Positions 1-11,954 are shown, numbered from the stretch's first letter. The stretch: DNA of 64,000 bases from Cristatella mucedo (GCA_009760855.2 WPIO01000061.1:1069501-1133500); one strand, 5' to 3'. Made by a program: numbers and translations. Notes: generated from the letters alone by a model not told the origin.

Positions 1-1078
1 CCAACGTTGCAGCGCTTACGCTCGCCTTTCCTTCGTCCACAGGATGGCTTCAAACTTTTTAAAATTGAATGATGATAAAACCAACTTACTAGTCATGGGC
101 AAAACAAACGCGATTCAGAAATTGGAAAGGCTAACGCTCAAAGTCGGCTCTGCCAGCATATGTCCTGTTGAATTTGCACGGAATTTAGTGTCATGATCCA
201 AAGTGACCTTTCATTAGACGATCACATCAGATCAACAATCAAGTCTGCCCACTTTCAGCTACACGACATTGCTAAAACGCGGGCTTGTATAGGCAGGGAT
301 ACCACATCTAAATTGCTCCATGCATTTATGACATCCCGTCTTGACTTCTTGTAACTCACTGCTTGCTGGTCTACCGGCCTGTGCAATCAGGCGCTTACAG
401 CTGGCTTACAGCTAGTGCCACACTATGCAGCTAGGCTTGTCAGTCGCGAGCGTCGCAGTTTCCACACTTTACCACTTCCCTCCGACCTGCACTGGCTTCC
501 AGTCAAGCCACGCATCGACTTCAAGATTCCGTCCCTCACTTTTAGGTCCCTTCACTCTTTGGCCCCAGCATATCAGATCTACTGCCCCACCAAGCATAGT
601 ACCATCCGCTTTCCGGAATCAGAAACTGTTTACCCATACCTCGTACAAATCTTAAGTTCTTTGGAGACCGAACCTTTAGTGTGTTCGTATGCTCCCAAAG
701 TCTGAAACTCACTCCCGACCTGCGTCACGACATCTCTTCTGACTTGTCCACATTTAAAAAGAAACTGAAAGCGTATCTCTTTATCACATCATTTAGTGGG
801 TCCCTGTGATTCGTCTTTTATGTGTTATCTTTTATGTTTTATGTTTTATATTTTAGTTTTTATTGTGCTTATTCACGCGGAAACTGTGCATGCTGCTACT
901 TGGAAGTGCATTCTAACCATACTTACTCACTAACCCTGTGCATGTCACCCCTAACCATGTTATTGCTGTTTATTGACCAGGCTATCGCTAACCATTCGAT
1001 CTTGCTTCCCTTGCAGCAAATGTAAAGTGCCTAGAAAGAGATTGGGTTCTCTGAGGGGCTATTACAATGCGTTGTAAG
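1..1078 (+). mobile_element. L2-B LINE, 5'-truncated RT 3' half plus 3' UTR
   Basis: Degenerate copy of the commoner L2/CR1-type LINE (called L2-B here). The left part encodes the end of the reverse transcriptase, including a frame matching the LKLNDDKT region. The rest encodes the conserved C-terminal RT extension (HWLPVK and IDFK motifs), broken by frameshifts. The 3' UTR carries the stereotyped end at about 1014-1070: a GCAGCAAATGTAAAG motif, then AGAAAGAGATTG and TTCTCTGAGG. The element enters from the window edge, so its 5' end is not visible. No intact protein is possible. Confidence 0.85.
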
Positions 1079-1189
1079 TTTGAAGACAAGTTCACGCGTC
1101 ACGTTTTTCATAAAACCATGATTAAGTTCATTAGATTATTATTTCATTAAATTATTGCAAAATAACGGCGCATGCACTTTTTCCTCAGC

Positions 1190-1300
1190 CTTATATTATT
1201 ACTATTATTTTGCAGCCAATGTTAAGCACATAGAAAGAGATTGAGTTCTCTGAGGACGCTTCATCAAGTGTGTTGTTATTATTATTAATATATTTAGCCG
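1190..1300 (+). mobile_element. L2-B LINE 3'-terminal fragment
   Basis: A second L2-B 3' terminus (GCAGCCAATGTTAAGCAC, AGAAAGAGATTGAG, TTCTCTGAGG), ending in a short ATT-rich tail. It is a 5'-truncated stub of about 100 bp just downstream of the preceding copy. Confidence 0.75.
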
Positions 1301-2640
1301 CTATGTGGGGATGCCAGTGAAGGTAAGATAACAGGTGCTGTACCTTATATTTAAAAACCTAGGACCACTAGGCGATGTAAAGGGATGTTCAATATCTAGA
1401 AAGGATCAACAATTTCACGACAGCGAAGCTCAGCTTTGACGTGCTCGATGCATCCTGACTGTCAAATTTCGGCCAAGGAGTGAAGGCGTGAAGGTCAAGG
1501 AGTGAAGTGGGTGCAGTAGGGGCGTGGGGGCTTGGGGGACGGAGAAATGGCTAAATTCGAAGAAAAACGAGCATTGCCGCTCAGTACCGTGCCCAGGATG
1601 CCAACGGCCCCTGATCTGGTCCGAGTCCTGTCCTCAGGAAGGAAAGCGGCACGATGCACGATGAACGTGGCCACGTGGCGAGGGAAGCAGGGTGCTTTGC
1701 ATGAAAATTTAAAGATGAGTTCAATTACCAGCAATTTTATGTGATTCAGCTGGTATGGAAATTCGTACGAGATTTTTCGTCTCCGATTTCATTAAATATT
1801 GATAGCCTACGAGTGTAAGACTAGCGCAGATGTGCTCGTATCTCACGACCCTGGCTGTAAGTTTGAATCTTGCAGCAGGCTGTTTTGTATTGCTAATAGC
1901 AAGCGGGAGTGACAACCACTGCTATTATTCTTTCTGCCATAAAAAATTAGATATTGAATGGGCTCGAGTTCAATGTGATTTCATCTAGCTATTATCAATT
2001 GTTTTGCAGCACACTGCCAAGCCAGTTAGTCGTTGCTAGAAACTCACGCAATCGCTACCATCGAGGGCGGACTGCTGCTTATAGCAGGCCATTTTGTCCA
2101 CGGTGTCTCAAGTATTCATATCTGATCAAACTAATTTTCCGATTCGCCGTCGCTCAAGTGGAGTTGCTTGACTTTGGCTTCGGCGTTGAGGTCCGTGGGC
2201 TCGGTACGGCATGCGGCCCAGATTGAGGTGTTTTAGCACTTTCGCTTTCTCTGAGAAGCTTAATAAAGAAAATACTCGCTGTGTATTGAAATGTTCCTGA
2301 CAGAATGTTAACACAGACGGCTGCTGAAAACATTATTCGGCTACATGTGACATATGAGGAAACTTGCCGACAAGCATTAGATTATCCGCAGCAGCGGGGC
2401 TGCACCCAGCTGAAATAAAATTGCCATATGTCCGTACATCTCCACGAAGCATTCAGTGATCCTGTGACTGATCTCCTTATATTAGGAATTCAAAGTGTAC
2501 TACTGGAAAGCCATGAGAAAGCAGCGAAACGTTTTGATCTCTCGAAGCTCAGTTCGATTAGCGAGTGATTGTGGCCAACAGATACTCCTAAGCTTCAGTA
2601 TTCCAAACTTCCTTGGCGAGTGGTTTTAAAAGAAAAATAA
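1301..2640. other. No gene recognised
   Basis: Only short open frames of under 95 codons are present, with no recognisable motif. I see no clear repeat structure. Confidence 0.5.
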
Positions 2641-2649
2641 TAATTATAA

Positions 2650-3842
2650 TACGTTTAATTAAGCGCCCTAAGAGAACTCTTATCTTTTTCTAGGGACTTT
2701 AAATTTGCTGCAAAGGAAGCACGATTGAATGCTTAGTGGTAGCAAGCTCAAAACATAGCAACAGGGTTAGTGGTGACATGCACAGGGTCAGCATGCAAGC
2801 ATGGTTAGAGGTAGCATGCCTAGTGTCAGCAGGCACACGCACATACAGGTCGAATCACAGGTAACCACTAAATGCTTTGATAAATAGCTGCGTTTTTATT
2901 TTCTTTTTAAATGTGGTTAAGTCAGGAGATGTCGGAACGCAAGTAAGGAGCGAGTTTTAGGCTTTTCGAGCATACTAACTAAAGGCACGGTCTCCAAAGG
3001 ATTTGCGGTTTGTACGAGGTATGGGTAAACAGTTACACTCCGAAAAGCAGGTGGTACGATGCTTAGCCTGGTGGGGCAGTAGATCTGATAAGTAGTCTAT
3101 AGCCAAAGAATGAAGGGACGTAAAAGTGAGTGACAAAACCTTGAAGTCGATGCATTTCTTGACTGGTAGCCAGTGCAGGTCGGCGAGAAGTGGTGAGATG
3201 TGGCAACTGCGACGTTTGCGATAGACAAGCCTAACGGCAGAGTTTTGTACCAGCTGTAAGTGCCAGATTGCAGAGGCCAGTAGACCAGCAAGCAGTGAGT
3301 TACAAAAAGTCAAGGCGGGATTCATAAATGCACGGAGCAATTTAGATGTGATATCCCTGTCTAATAAAGCCCACGGTTTTGCTATGTTCTGTGGCTGAAA
3401 GTAGGCAGACAACTGTGGAGCTGATGTGATCCTCTAATGACAGGTCACTTTGGAGCATGACGCCTAAATTTCGTGCAGATTCAATTGGAAATATGCTGGA
3501 TTTCGAGAGATATGCTAGAGCCGATTTCGAGCGTCAGCCTTTCCAATTTCTGAATTACACTTGGTTTGTCCATAACTAGTGCGTTAGTTTTTATCCTTAT
3601 TCAATTTAATAAAATTTGCTGCCATCCATGCCCGGATGTCATCAATACATGCAGCAAGGGAATAGAGATAACTCGACGTGTTGGAGGGCTGGAAGGGATC
3701 AAAGCAAAGGTACAGGTGAGTGTCATCAACATAAGCGAAAGCCTAGATTGTGCTTGGCAATCACTTCGGCAAGAAGGAGAGTATAAACCGTGAAGGAACG
3801 GGATCAAGCAAGTAGCCCCGAGGTACCCCATATTTCAGAGGT
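2650..3842 (-). mobile_element. L2-B LINE, 3' end to RT core
   Basis: Reads on the minus strand from a CTAAGAGAACTCTTATC-type 3' terminus near 2665 back into the RT. The stretch 2975-3412 translates to the typical C-terminal RT extension (HWLPVK, IDFKVLSLTF). The stretch 3560-3840 still corresponds to the RT palm up to the GVP(Q)G region. Frameshifts and stops separate these parts, so it is a dead copy. Confidence 0.85.
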
Positions 3843-4387
3843 TCTGTGTGCACTATGTTTACATTGAAATCTTCATATTTTGGCCGCCTTCGAGGTTGAA
3901 AACGTGTTTGAGTTTCCGAGTCACTCAGGCAGGGCTAGGGGCTCACCCAAGAAGCCCATTTCTTTTATCCACCGGTAGTGTAAATGCATCTGCCAATTCA
4001 ATATACAGTAGCATCCATCATAAAAGTACCGTTTGTGTTGATTGCGTTCCAAAATTGTGCCCAAATCGGCACAGCTCTGCAACGCCCTCACTATAGAATG
4101 ATGTGATAACACTGCTACAGCTGCCGTAGAAGACAGAGCTAGCTAGATTCTCCACGTACATGCTGCTTGGCTTTATGTCTGCTATAAGCTCCTTTATATT
4201 GATATCAAAACACCCCCACTTCATATTTTAGATGAGCACCTAGTTTTTGAAGCTCTAGCTAGATTTAGAGGTTTAAAATTATAGTCTGTGACGTGTCATA
4301 CCAGCATCCAGCAAAGGCACTATGGGTTGGCCAACAAAAATATTAAGGATGGCGTTCATGGGAAATAATATTAAAGATAAAAAATAA

Positions 4388-4440
4388 AGTTAGCTGATTT
4401 AACAGTCTCATTTTTATAGCGGCATATAAGCCCTAACTGC
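4388..4440 (-). mobile_element. SINE-2 3' fragment
   Basis: An AGTCTCATTTTTATAGCGGC-type stretch followed by a TAAGCCCTAAC-like segment matches the 3' part of the second tRNA-derived SINE family seen better at 6118 and 25637. Short and degenerate. Confidence 0.4.
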
Positions 4441-4457
4441 TACCAGCAAACTAGAAA

Positions 4458-4790
4458 CCGTGGCTCCAAGAGCTCTTCATCGTGGCTCAAAGCTGGCGCT
4501 CTCCGTCATGGCTCCGAGCGCTCTCGGTCGTATCTCCGAGCTGGCGCTCTCCGTCCGAGCTGGCGCTCTCCGTCCGAGCTGGCGCTCTCCGTCGTGGCTC
4601 CGAGTGCTCGCCATCGTGGCTCCGAGCTGGCGCTCTCCGTCGTGGCTCCGAGCTGGCGCTCTCCGTCGTGGCTGGGAGCGCTCTCCGTCGTGGCTCCGAG
4701 CTGGCGCTCTCCGTCGTGGCTGGGAGCGCTCTCCGTAGTGGCTGGGAGCTGGCGCTCTCCGTCGTGGCTGGGAGCGCTCTCCGTTGACTT
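4458..4790. repeat. GC-rich minisatellite (about 24-27 bp unit)
   Basis: Tandem array built on a GAGCTGGCGCTCTCCGTC core joined to GTGGCTCC or GTGGCTGGGA. It has roughly 12 irregular units with unit-length variants. On the minus strand an open frame runs from 5053 through the array to 4487 (188 codons). It has a hydrophobic Leu-rich N-terminal stretch (LSLCLVLLLRL) and repeats such as ATTESASSEPRRRALP. I cannot say whether this is a gene; an array of this kind often stays open in several frames. Confidence 0.75.
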
Positions 4791-5876
4791 GATGCTGTTT
4801 GCTGAAGGGCTTCAGTGTGGTTCGAAGAGGCGACGGGGACTGAGGTCAGGGAGAAGGGCAGGTGGAGGTGCAGGGGGTAGGGGGAACCGGAGGGAGAAGG
4901 GTATAGGCAGGTGTAAGCAATGAGAAAGAGGTAGGGTAAGGAGGAGGGGGCGGGGAGGCGAAGGAGAAGGACCAGACAAAGGGAGAGTACTCTCAATAAT
5001 GGGACTGTAATGCATCGAGCTGTAACCGGTTTCCGCCGGGCGTGGACAGTCAACGGCGTCGCTGCTCATATTGGAGGACCCTGGAGGTGGTGCCGACTGC
5101 TGATCTATGCATCCATGCGTCTTCTTCTTCTGAGCCAGATGCCATATTGCTAAGACAACCGATGAGGACTCGTTCCTTTGTATTGTAAAACAATTCTCTG
5201 AGAGCTCAAGTATTGGTCAGCGGTACAGGGCACATGGTGATCAATCGATCGTGACGACAAGAGTGTCAAAGTAACTTTCTCTAGATCTGGCTCTAGGAAA
5301 CGGCGTGTGTATAGGCGTCTCTCAAAATTAGGTTTCTACAACCAGCTCGCAATTTGGTAGTCGAAATCTCAACTGTCATCGACATTAAAAATGGTATATA
5401 CCCTTAAAGTCTTTAAAAGGTTTCTCAGCTGATATTTTTATGCGAACTCTTTTGCAATAGCTTGGTTTAACTCATACTTTGGAATTGGTTTATTTAATAA
5501 TGCTGTGTGGACGACGAACTGCCCTGTTAAATGATTAGAGCCCATTCATGCTGAAGATTCGCCAAATGCTTTCACCGGACATGATACCCATGACACAATG
5601 ACTTATTGAGAAGATACCCAATGTCCTTTAGTTTTTCGCCTCCACGCGATACTCAATCGGGAGGTTTTTTCAGCATTAAGCTAAACAGCTTTTGAGCTTA
5701 CAGAGTCCGTTCATAGCGAAATACCAATTCACTAGTAGAATCCATATCCGAACATCACCCTGATCAACCGGAGAACCTAGCTACGGCAGCGTATCCGCGA
5801 TACAGGGCGTAAACACAAACAGGTCTCCGTCTATAAGGTCTGCGAACAGTGGCGGAGTCAAAAGTTTTATATAGGA
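4791..5876. other. No gene recognised
   Basis: The first 250 bases are a purine-rich, GGAG-rich stretch adjoining the minisatellite. The rest is unremarkable AT-richer sequence with no long frame and no recognised repeat. Confidence 0.45.
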
Positions 5877-6061
5877 CAGCGGTTTTCAACTTTCCCAATG
5901 CCGCAATCCTTTAATACAATTCCTCATGTTGTTGCGACCCCAACCATAAAAATATTGTGTGCAAAATGTTGAAATGCGTGTTTTCCGATGGTCTTAAGCA
6001 ACCCCGTGAAAGGGTTGTTCGACCCCCAAAGAGGTCACGACGCACAGGTTGAGAATAGCTG
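5877..6061. mobile_element. hAT MITE resembling SPIN elements
   Basis: A 185-bp element with terminal inverted repeats: CAGCGGTTTTCAAC on the left and the complement of CAGCTATTCTCAAC on the right (11 of 14 match). It is flanked by 8-bp direct repeats, ATATAGGA and ATCTAGGA (7 of 8 match), the size expected for hAT transposition. Internal landmarks are GCGACCCC-like and AACCATAAAA motifs, then TTTTCCGATGGTCTTA, then GACCCCCAAAG. From memory these match the ends of the SPIN (OposCharlie-type) non-autonomous hAT elements. It has no coding capacity. Confidence 0.8.
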
Positions 6062-6117
6062 ATCTAGGAGGTACAAGACCTGCAAAAGGCTTATGCTTTA
6101 TATAAAAAAATACTTGT

Positions 6118-6262
6118 TAATTTAACAGCCTCTTTTTTTTACAGCGGCAGAAGAGCCTTAAAGGCTCTTACCCCACCCCCGCTTGCAGCAGCAATAGAGG
6201 ATCGCCCACCGCAGGATTCGAACCCACGTCTCGGGACTGAGGTCGTGAAATGCAGCGGCAAG
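6118..6262 (-). mobile_element. SINE-2 (tRNA-derived)
   Basis: On the minus strand a tRNA-like box B (GGGTTCGAATCC) lies near 6215, followed by a body with AAGGCTCTTCTGCCGCTG and an AAGAGGCTGTTAA end. The same body recurs at 25637 (minus) and 31231 (plus). The box A end is degraded in this copy. Confidence 0.6.
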
Positions 6263-6659
6263 ATTCGCAAGATTTGCGTGCAGGCGGGGCTATATCCGAA
6301 GTTAATGAAAAGTCTTAACAAAAAATCACAGAGTTTATTCGGCACGAACTCGGGGCGGGGGGGGGGGGTAGCTTATCGAGTCGCATTAACACAATTTCAT
6401 CGTTGGTGACTATCAAAGTTGATTGCAGAGAGGAGGGGTCCAGGTCGCAACGCCGCTGCGGCGGCGACTGCCCCTTGCCCCTCGGCCCCGCCACTGTGTG
6501 CGCATATCAGAGGACAGGATCGTGCTCGAAGCAGTACTAAGTAAGTACCACTAACTAAGCAATATTTAATTCCGCACGACCTATAATTCTTGATTGCTTT
6601 TTATCTGCAGACGTAAATTTGGATGCGGTACCTCACTGACCTGGGTGCCAACTTGTATT

Positions 6660-6712
6660 AAACTACTAACAACAACAATAACAACAACTACTAACAACAA
6701 TAATACAATTCA
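6660..6712. repeat. (AAC)n-rich microsatellite
   Basis: Imperfect AAC/ACT repeat directly before the 3' end of the minus-strand L2-B copy. On the element strand it would read (GTT)n and may be part of, or next to, the element tail. Confidence 0.6.
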
Positions 6713-7900
6713 CATGCACAGGGTATGCATTCAAGCATGGTTAATCAGCATACACAGTGTCAGCACGCATAAGCAAATAATGGACGAATAAGCAGGGACC
6801 CACTAAATGCTGTGAGAAATAAATGCGTTTTAGTTTCTTTTTAAATGTGGTTAAGTCAGGGGACGTCGTGACGTAAGTCGGGAGTGAGTTCCAGGCATTG
6901 GGAGCATGCGAACTAAAGGCACGGTCTCCAAAGGATTTGAGGTTTGTACGAGATATAGGTAAACGACTAGATTCCGAAAAGCGAGTTTTAATATAACAGT
7001 TCAACTGGTCTGCCGAAGTGAGTTTCCGTGTCTTTAGTAGACACAGTAGAAGCGAGACTGGAGAAAGTTCTATGAAATTCGTGCTGATTTTTTAATGTAA
7101 ATGCCTGACTATAGCCTCTTTGAAAGGTGCACGGGAATTTTCTGAGGCTAAGGACATATTTATTATGTTAGATATGCACGGCAGCAGCAGATCTATGCAT
7201 CTTAGAAGTAGTACGGTGGGTATAGGGTCTAGAGGATTAGTAGCCTTCTTTTGCTGGGATGTGAATTTCAGGATGAGGTCACTCGTAGCCTCCTTGAGTA
7301 GAATTGAAGGAGAGGAGTCCTTTTATGCTTTTTTAAACTTGAACTTAGCAGACCAAGCTAGAGTAATGTTAGTGGTTAACCATACGCCGTTTGGGCGAGA
7401 GCGCACAGTGCACTTACTCAGAAAAGCAAGTTCGTCGAGAATTTGAACTAGTGTCGTGTTGTAGCATTCTACCAATGATGATAGGTCGGACGGAAGATTT
7501 AGCAGCACTGGCAAAAAATATATTTTTCCGCCGACGAAATTAAAGTCACAGAATTTGAGATTTTGCTATTCACAGCTTTTTGGATGCGTATTTGGGCACA
7601 CACTCAGGACTGAATGAGATCCGCACGTGGTCAGATGAGCAGAATTTGGTGATATTAGAGGAAGATAGCACATAGTTTTCTGAAAGTACTTAATTGAGTG
7701 TGTAAACCTTTTATTAGTACGTTCATGCACATGAGCCGCAAGAGAAAATGTGCACAAAGTTTGGCACTTGACGCGTGACGTAAGCTGTCAAAATTAATGA
7801 TACAATCACTTATAAGGAGGAAAGATCGATTTCTTGCACAGAGAGTCGAAATGAGAATAGAGAAGTATGAGATAAAGGAGGACTTGGTACCAGGAGGGTC
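6712..7900 (-). mobile_element. L2-B LINE with deleted RT core
   Basis: Minus-strand copy in two parts. Positions 6712-7005 encode the RT C-terminus (TNLKSFGDRAFS, AWNSLPT). Positions 7085-7760 encode the start of the RT (SFKEAIVRH-like), then the linker (SDLSSLVECYNTTL) and the end of the endonuclease domain. The catalytic RT palm between them is missing, so this is one copy with an internal deletion of about 1 kb. Stops break every frame. Confidence 0.7.
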
Positions 7901-8304
7901 TATAGATTAATGCCACCATTGGCAGCTAGTTGCCAAAAGAAAAATAGATTTGAAAGACTGCTTCTGGGGGATTGCAAACAGTTTGAAATCGAGGAAGAAA
8001 CATGTGACAATGACGGCTTTTCCACTAGTTTTTATCAAGGGATATTAAAGAGAGAGAAGCTTGTATTCATGGCGACAGTCCTGGTCAGACTGTTAGTCGA
8101 CTTCAGCCCTCAAAAAGGTTGTAGTTGTCGTCAAAAACCACGTCGTGTATTGTTAAGGGTTTATTGCACGCTGAGCGAGAATTTCAAAGACCAGTAGAAG
8201 ATAAATTGTAAAAATGCACATTCTTGGTTTTGGTCCCGCTACTATATTACTGCTTTTACATCGGTGCATGAATCGGTGCCGCTTCTGCCACTCATACAAA
8301 TATA

Positions 8305-8457
8305 ACTAGTTTTTATAGCGCCCTAAGAGAACTTAATCTCTATTCAGTCACTTCAAATAAGCCACGGGGCTCGAGCCCATGACCTCAGTAGTCAAATAAA
8401 TTCACCGTTACCTCGATTTGGGCGAGCACCGCAACCACTGGGCCAAGCCAGCTTCAA
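8305..8457 (-). mobile_element. SINE-1 (tRNA-derived, L2-like 3' end)
   Basis: Read on the minus strand: box A (TGGCCCAGTGG-type), a GCTCGCCC-type linker, box B (GGGCTCGAGCCCC type), then AATAGAGATTAAG and TTCTCTTAGGGCGCTAT. It lies in the left flank of the first Ser-rich repeat locus. A copy occupies the same place beside the second locus, so it predates the duplication. Confidence 0.75.
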
Positions 8458-8985
8458 CGCAAAAGTAAGAGCGACAACTGATACATCTATGTAAGGACTA
8501 TCGTACATTACAGAGGCTGCATTTTATGGATGGTACAAATATCTCGTCCAGAGGCCACTACGTACGTTCTTTTAAATAGCAAATCTCTTCTGAAAACTCG
8601 CTAAATAAAACTGTTTCTATTTTCACAATTGACACGAAATTTTCAATGCTTATTGTATCTCTAAGTGAGATTAAATTCGATCGCTAAAAACGTGCAAACA
8701 TGAGAAATTTAAGGAGCAATCATTATTACCAATAAAATTTAACGTCTGTTGGACAACACCGAAAAATGTGCTTATCAAGTTGAATTACCTGAGCATTCAA
8801 GGACCTGCCAAAGCCACAAGTTTGTACTTGAAATGGGAAGGCAGCAAACGTTATCCGCGTTCGAATATTGTTCTCACATTGCTCTCGGACTTGACCAAGC
8901 TAGCTAGCAAAGGAAGCGTCGTAACAGCACAGCTGTCATGATAGTAGTCGTCGACAATTAGCCGACAGTTGAGCTAATGCGTCCT

Positions 8986-10302
8986 TCAGTACCTCGGCCT
9001 TCGAGTTGCGGCACCATTCCGATACACTGTTCTCCGTGTCGTAGCTCGCCTCGCCGTTCGCGGTCGAGCCAGTGTCGTCCTTCGGCGCCGGACGGCTATC
9101 AGGGGGCTCAGAAGGAGTGCAGCTCGGCCTCTCCGACTACTCTCAGCCGCGCTGCTGCCCGAGCCGCTGCTGCAGTAGCTCGACGGAGGGCGGCCCGTCG
9201 GGCAAACGCAGCCGCCATCGCTCGAGGTGCACTCCGTTGAGCTGAGATCGAGCTGGTGCGATCGAGCGCAGCTCTCTAGCGCCGCTCCTCCTCCGTAGCC
9301 GCTGTCGCTCGACGATGCAGCTCTGCCCTCTGTCGAGCTCAGATTGGATACCTCGTTCGAGCCAGCGAAGGACGTCAGCGCTCTGCCATAGCCGTCCTCA
9401 CGGAACGAGCAGCAAGCTCGAGAACTGCTGTGCGAGCTCGACAAGGAACTGCCCTCTGCTGAGCTCAGATTTTCCTCTGTCGCTCTCAGAATGTCCCCTG
9501 TCGCGCTCAGACTGCCCTCTGTCACGCTCAGACTGTCATCCTTCGTGCTTAGACTGTCACCCGTCGTGTTCAGACTGTCCTCTGTCTTGCTCGGACTGTA
9601 CTCTAACTCGCCGTTGTGGTCTTTATTGCTAGACCAGCCGGACTCCATTGTTTTCTTGACGTAGTTCGACCAAACCCTCGATGGTGTTGAGATGTGACTG
9701 CCTGCAAAGCTGCCGTTGGTGTCGTGGCTTTATGAGCCGTGCGCATCGAAATATTCTTCATTACAGATCGGACCGTACTCGGTCGTAATGCTATGGTCGT
9801 TATTGCATGATAGCAAGTACCCCATTGCTTTGCTGGGGCATTGCAACCATGCAATGCGATCTACCGAACGGAGGATCTCTGAAGATCTGTAGCTGGTGTC
9901 GAGGCTTGAAAAGCTGAAGGCATCGGAACTGTCATCTGTCAAACTCGAACTGTAATCTGTCGCGCTGCTGAGGTCGTCGTGGCTCGACCAGCAGTGCTCT
10001 GGCACGTCGCTGATGTCCGAACGTCGTGTAACGCCTCCCATTGAGCTGCAGCTATCAGTGAAGCTGCTGGTAGCGGTAGAGCTTGAAGCACTGTACGTAG
10101 GGGTGGCACTGTCCTCCATCGATCTGGGGTGATAATCTGTCGAGCTGCTTCTGCGGTTGTCGTGGATTTTCCGGCTGTAACCTGTCGAGCGCTTGCCGGA
10201 GCTCGACCGAGCGCCGCACTGTGACGAGCTGCTCGCGCGTTGGCCTACGCTCTGCCGGTCTACTTTCTTATCGTTCATCCTTGTCTTTTTCCCGCTCGCC
10301 AT
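8986..10302 (-). pseudogene. Ser-rich heptad-repeat protein, copy 1 (one in-frame stop)
   Basis: One continuous minus-strand frame of 438 codons from an ATG at 10302 to a TGA at 8986, broken only by a TAA at 9732-9730. The order is: basic N-terminus (MASGKKTRMNDKK); a Ser/Asp-rich region with paired (S)DISDVPE.CWSS motifs; about eight 7-residue repeats of the form TEDSLS(A/T) at 9449-9612; a conserved block (SRACCSFREDGYGRAL, SSSDSGYGG, CVCPTGRPPSSYC); and an Arg-rich tail. There is no signal peptide or membrane segment. The paralogue at 21.5-23.6 kb has sense codons at the stop, so the TAA is probably a derived lesion, but two shorter proteins or readthrough cannot be excluded. I recognise no family. 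Confidence 0.6.
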
Positions 10303-10555
10303 ACAGCGATTGCTGAGGAATTGAAGCGTTCAAAAGCCACAGCATACATTCATGCAGACGTATATTTAAATTCCAAAGCTTTATAAATGCCTCTAGGACT
10401 TTCTTAGTATGATGACACTTTGGTGGAAATTCGGCGTCCACCTGACATGTCGGATTTCGGCGATGTGCGTGAACTACTTTCTCCGTTTTTTTCCTTCCCT
10501 TCACAGTTCAAAATCAAGGTTCAACCTTGAAATTCTAATACGGTGGCACGACATT

Positions 10556-11950
10556 AAGCTAAAGCTCGGGTCTCTATCCGTATCTACAGCAGGTAATTTC
10601 ACTCCTCTAGGCGGCAAACGCTTTCAATTTTGTTGCATTTGGACTGTAGAGAAACAAGCAAAAAATCTAGCACCCGCGATGACTTGAAGCTATTACTAAT
10701 GATGATTATGGCTCGTCGCTTGCCATTGATCGGCGAGGCTCGCTCTGTTCCACTTCCGGCCCAAGCTGCACATCCGTCGCATCCGTACGTTTCTCCCTTT
10801 TTTATGGTATTTGATATGTACCTTGTCGAGCGCTAGTCGCCAACTGAAAGCGCCAAGCTCTGAGTGCAGTTATATGCAAGCTCGCTGATTAGACATGCCC
10901 TACGGGCATACGATTACTTAGCTGTGCAACGGGTGGAGACACTCGAGAGCAATTGATCTCTTTCATATCTTGCCAAAATCGCCAACAGGTTTCACACGGT
11001 TTTGATACAGCTTGCTATGGCACACTATTGTAGATTGTTGTTGTGTATTGCTTGACTATTAGGTTATTTTCGACGAGCTAGGGTAGTTGGTCTTCCTTTA
11101 GGAATACCAAGTGCCTGACTGTTCTTATTGGCCAGGTGGCATCGTTGCATCTCGTGGCCATCATCATGAATTGGTTCGCATTCGTTCATCCTTTTATGTA
11201 CTCGCACAGGCCGCATACGAAGCAAGAGGCATTCATTCCTACCCGGCACTATTAATACAGCAATGAAGCAGCTTAACGCCATGATAGTTTAGAAACGGAA
11301 ACGTTGGCATACTGAATCATTTAGGTCATGGTAGTGCTTGAAAATATTGTGTCGCCATCATTACAGAAATGGAGAACGGGTATAATATTATCGACTGCTT
11401 ATACGGTAAAAAAACAGATCCCGAGAGATCGTTATATGATCCCTGTACGCTAGGCTGGTGGTGTGCAGATATGACTCCATGTAGCTTGAGAATATAGCGC
11501 TCTATGCTAAGAATGTGGATTCGTGAGGAATATGTACGTTCTTGATTCTAGTCGTGAGAGCCGATAGTCACTATAAGAACGAGTGCATTAACGTGGCTCC
11601 TATGGCGTTAGCCGTGTTTAGAGGCGCTAGCTAAGCCAGTGGCCGAATCGCACGTCTGCAAGAACGAACAGCACCTATGAACGCACATAGTGTGTGGGAG
11701 CGGACTGCATAGTGGATCCAGCAGAATGATTGAATTGCTGCACAACGCCTCGCAGCAAGAAGCCGGCCCCGCCCCTATCAAAGAAACTGCCAGCTAAGCC
11801 AGCTAGACTCTTATATCAAAGTTTTGAAACTGGCAAGGAATTACCTGCTAGATTTTAGAGCATATCACTCCACACCGGCATGCATTGCTTCGGGTGCATA
11901 ACAACCTCCCCCGGAATGCAGTCTATGTGCTTGATTTTACGGCAACGTTT
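10556..11950. other. No gene recognised
   Basis: Upstream of the first Ser-rich locus. I see no long frame, recognised repeat or RNA gene. Confidence 0.4.
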
Positions 11951-11954
11951 GGCA

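Larger units (their letters stand above)
8235..10555. repeat. Segmental duplication, copy 1
   Basis: This block is matched in the same orientation and order by 20620-25240. Shared landmarks are a CATCGGTG(C/A)ATGAAT stretch near 8260, the SINE, a GCAACTGATACATCT stretch near 8475, an AAGCATGAGAAATTTAAGGAG-like stretch near 8700, the whole Ser-rich frame, and the upstream flank with GGTGGAAATTCGGCGT and ACATGTCGGATTTCGG (10420-10455). Divergence is visible throughout, so the duplication is not recent. Confidence 0.85.

Noticed and set aside
9315-9632. Plus-strand open frame over the copy 1 heptads
   Set aside because: It is the antisense shadow of the 21-bp repeats; only the minus frame is conserved with the paralogue.
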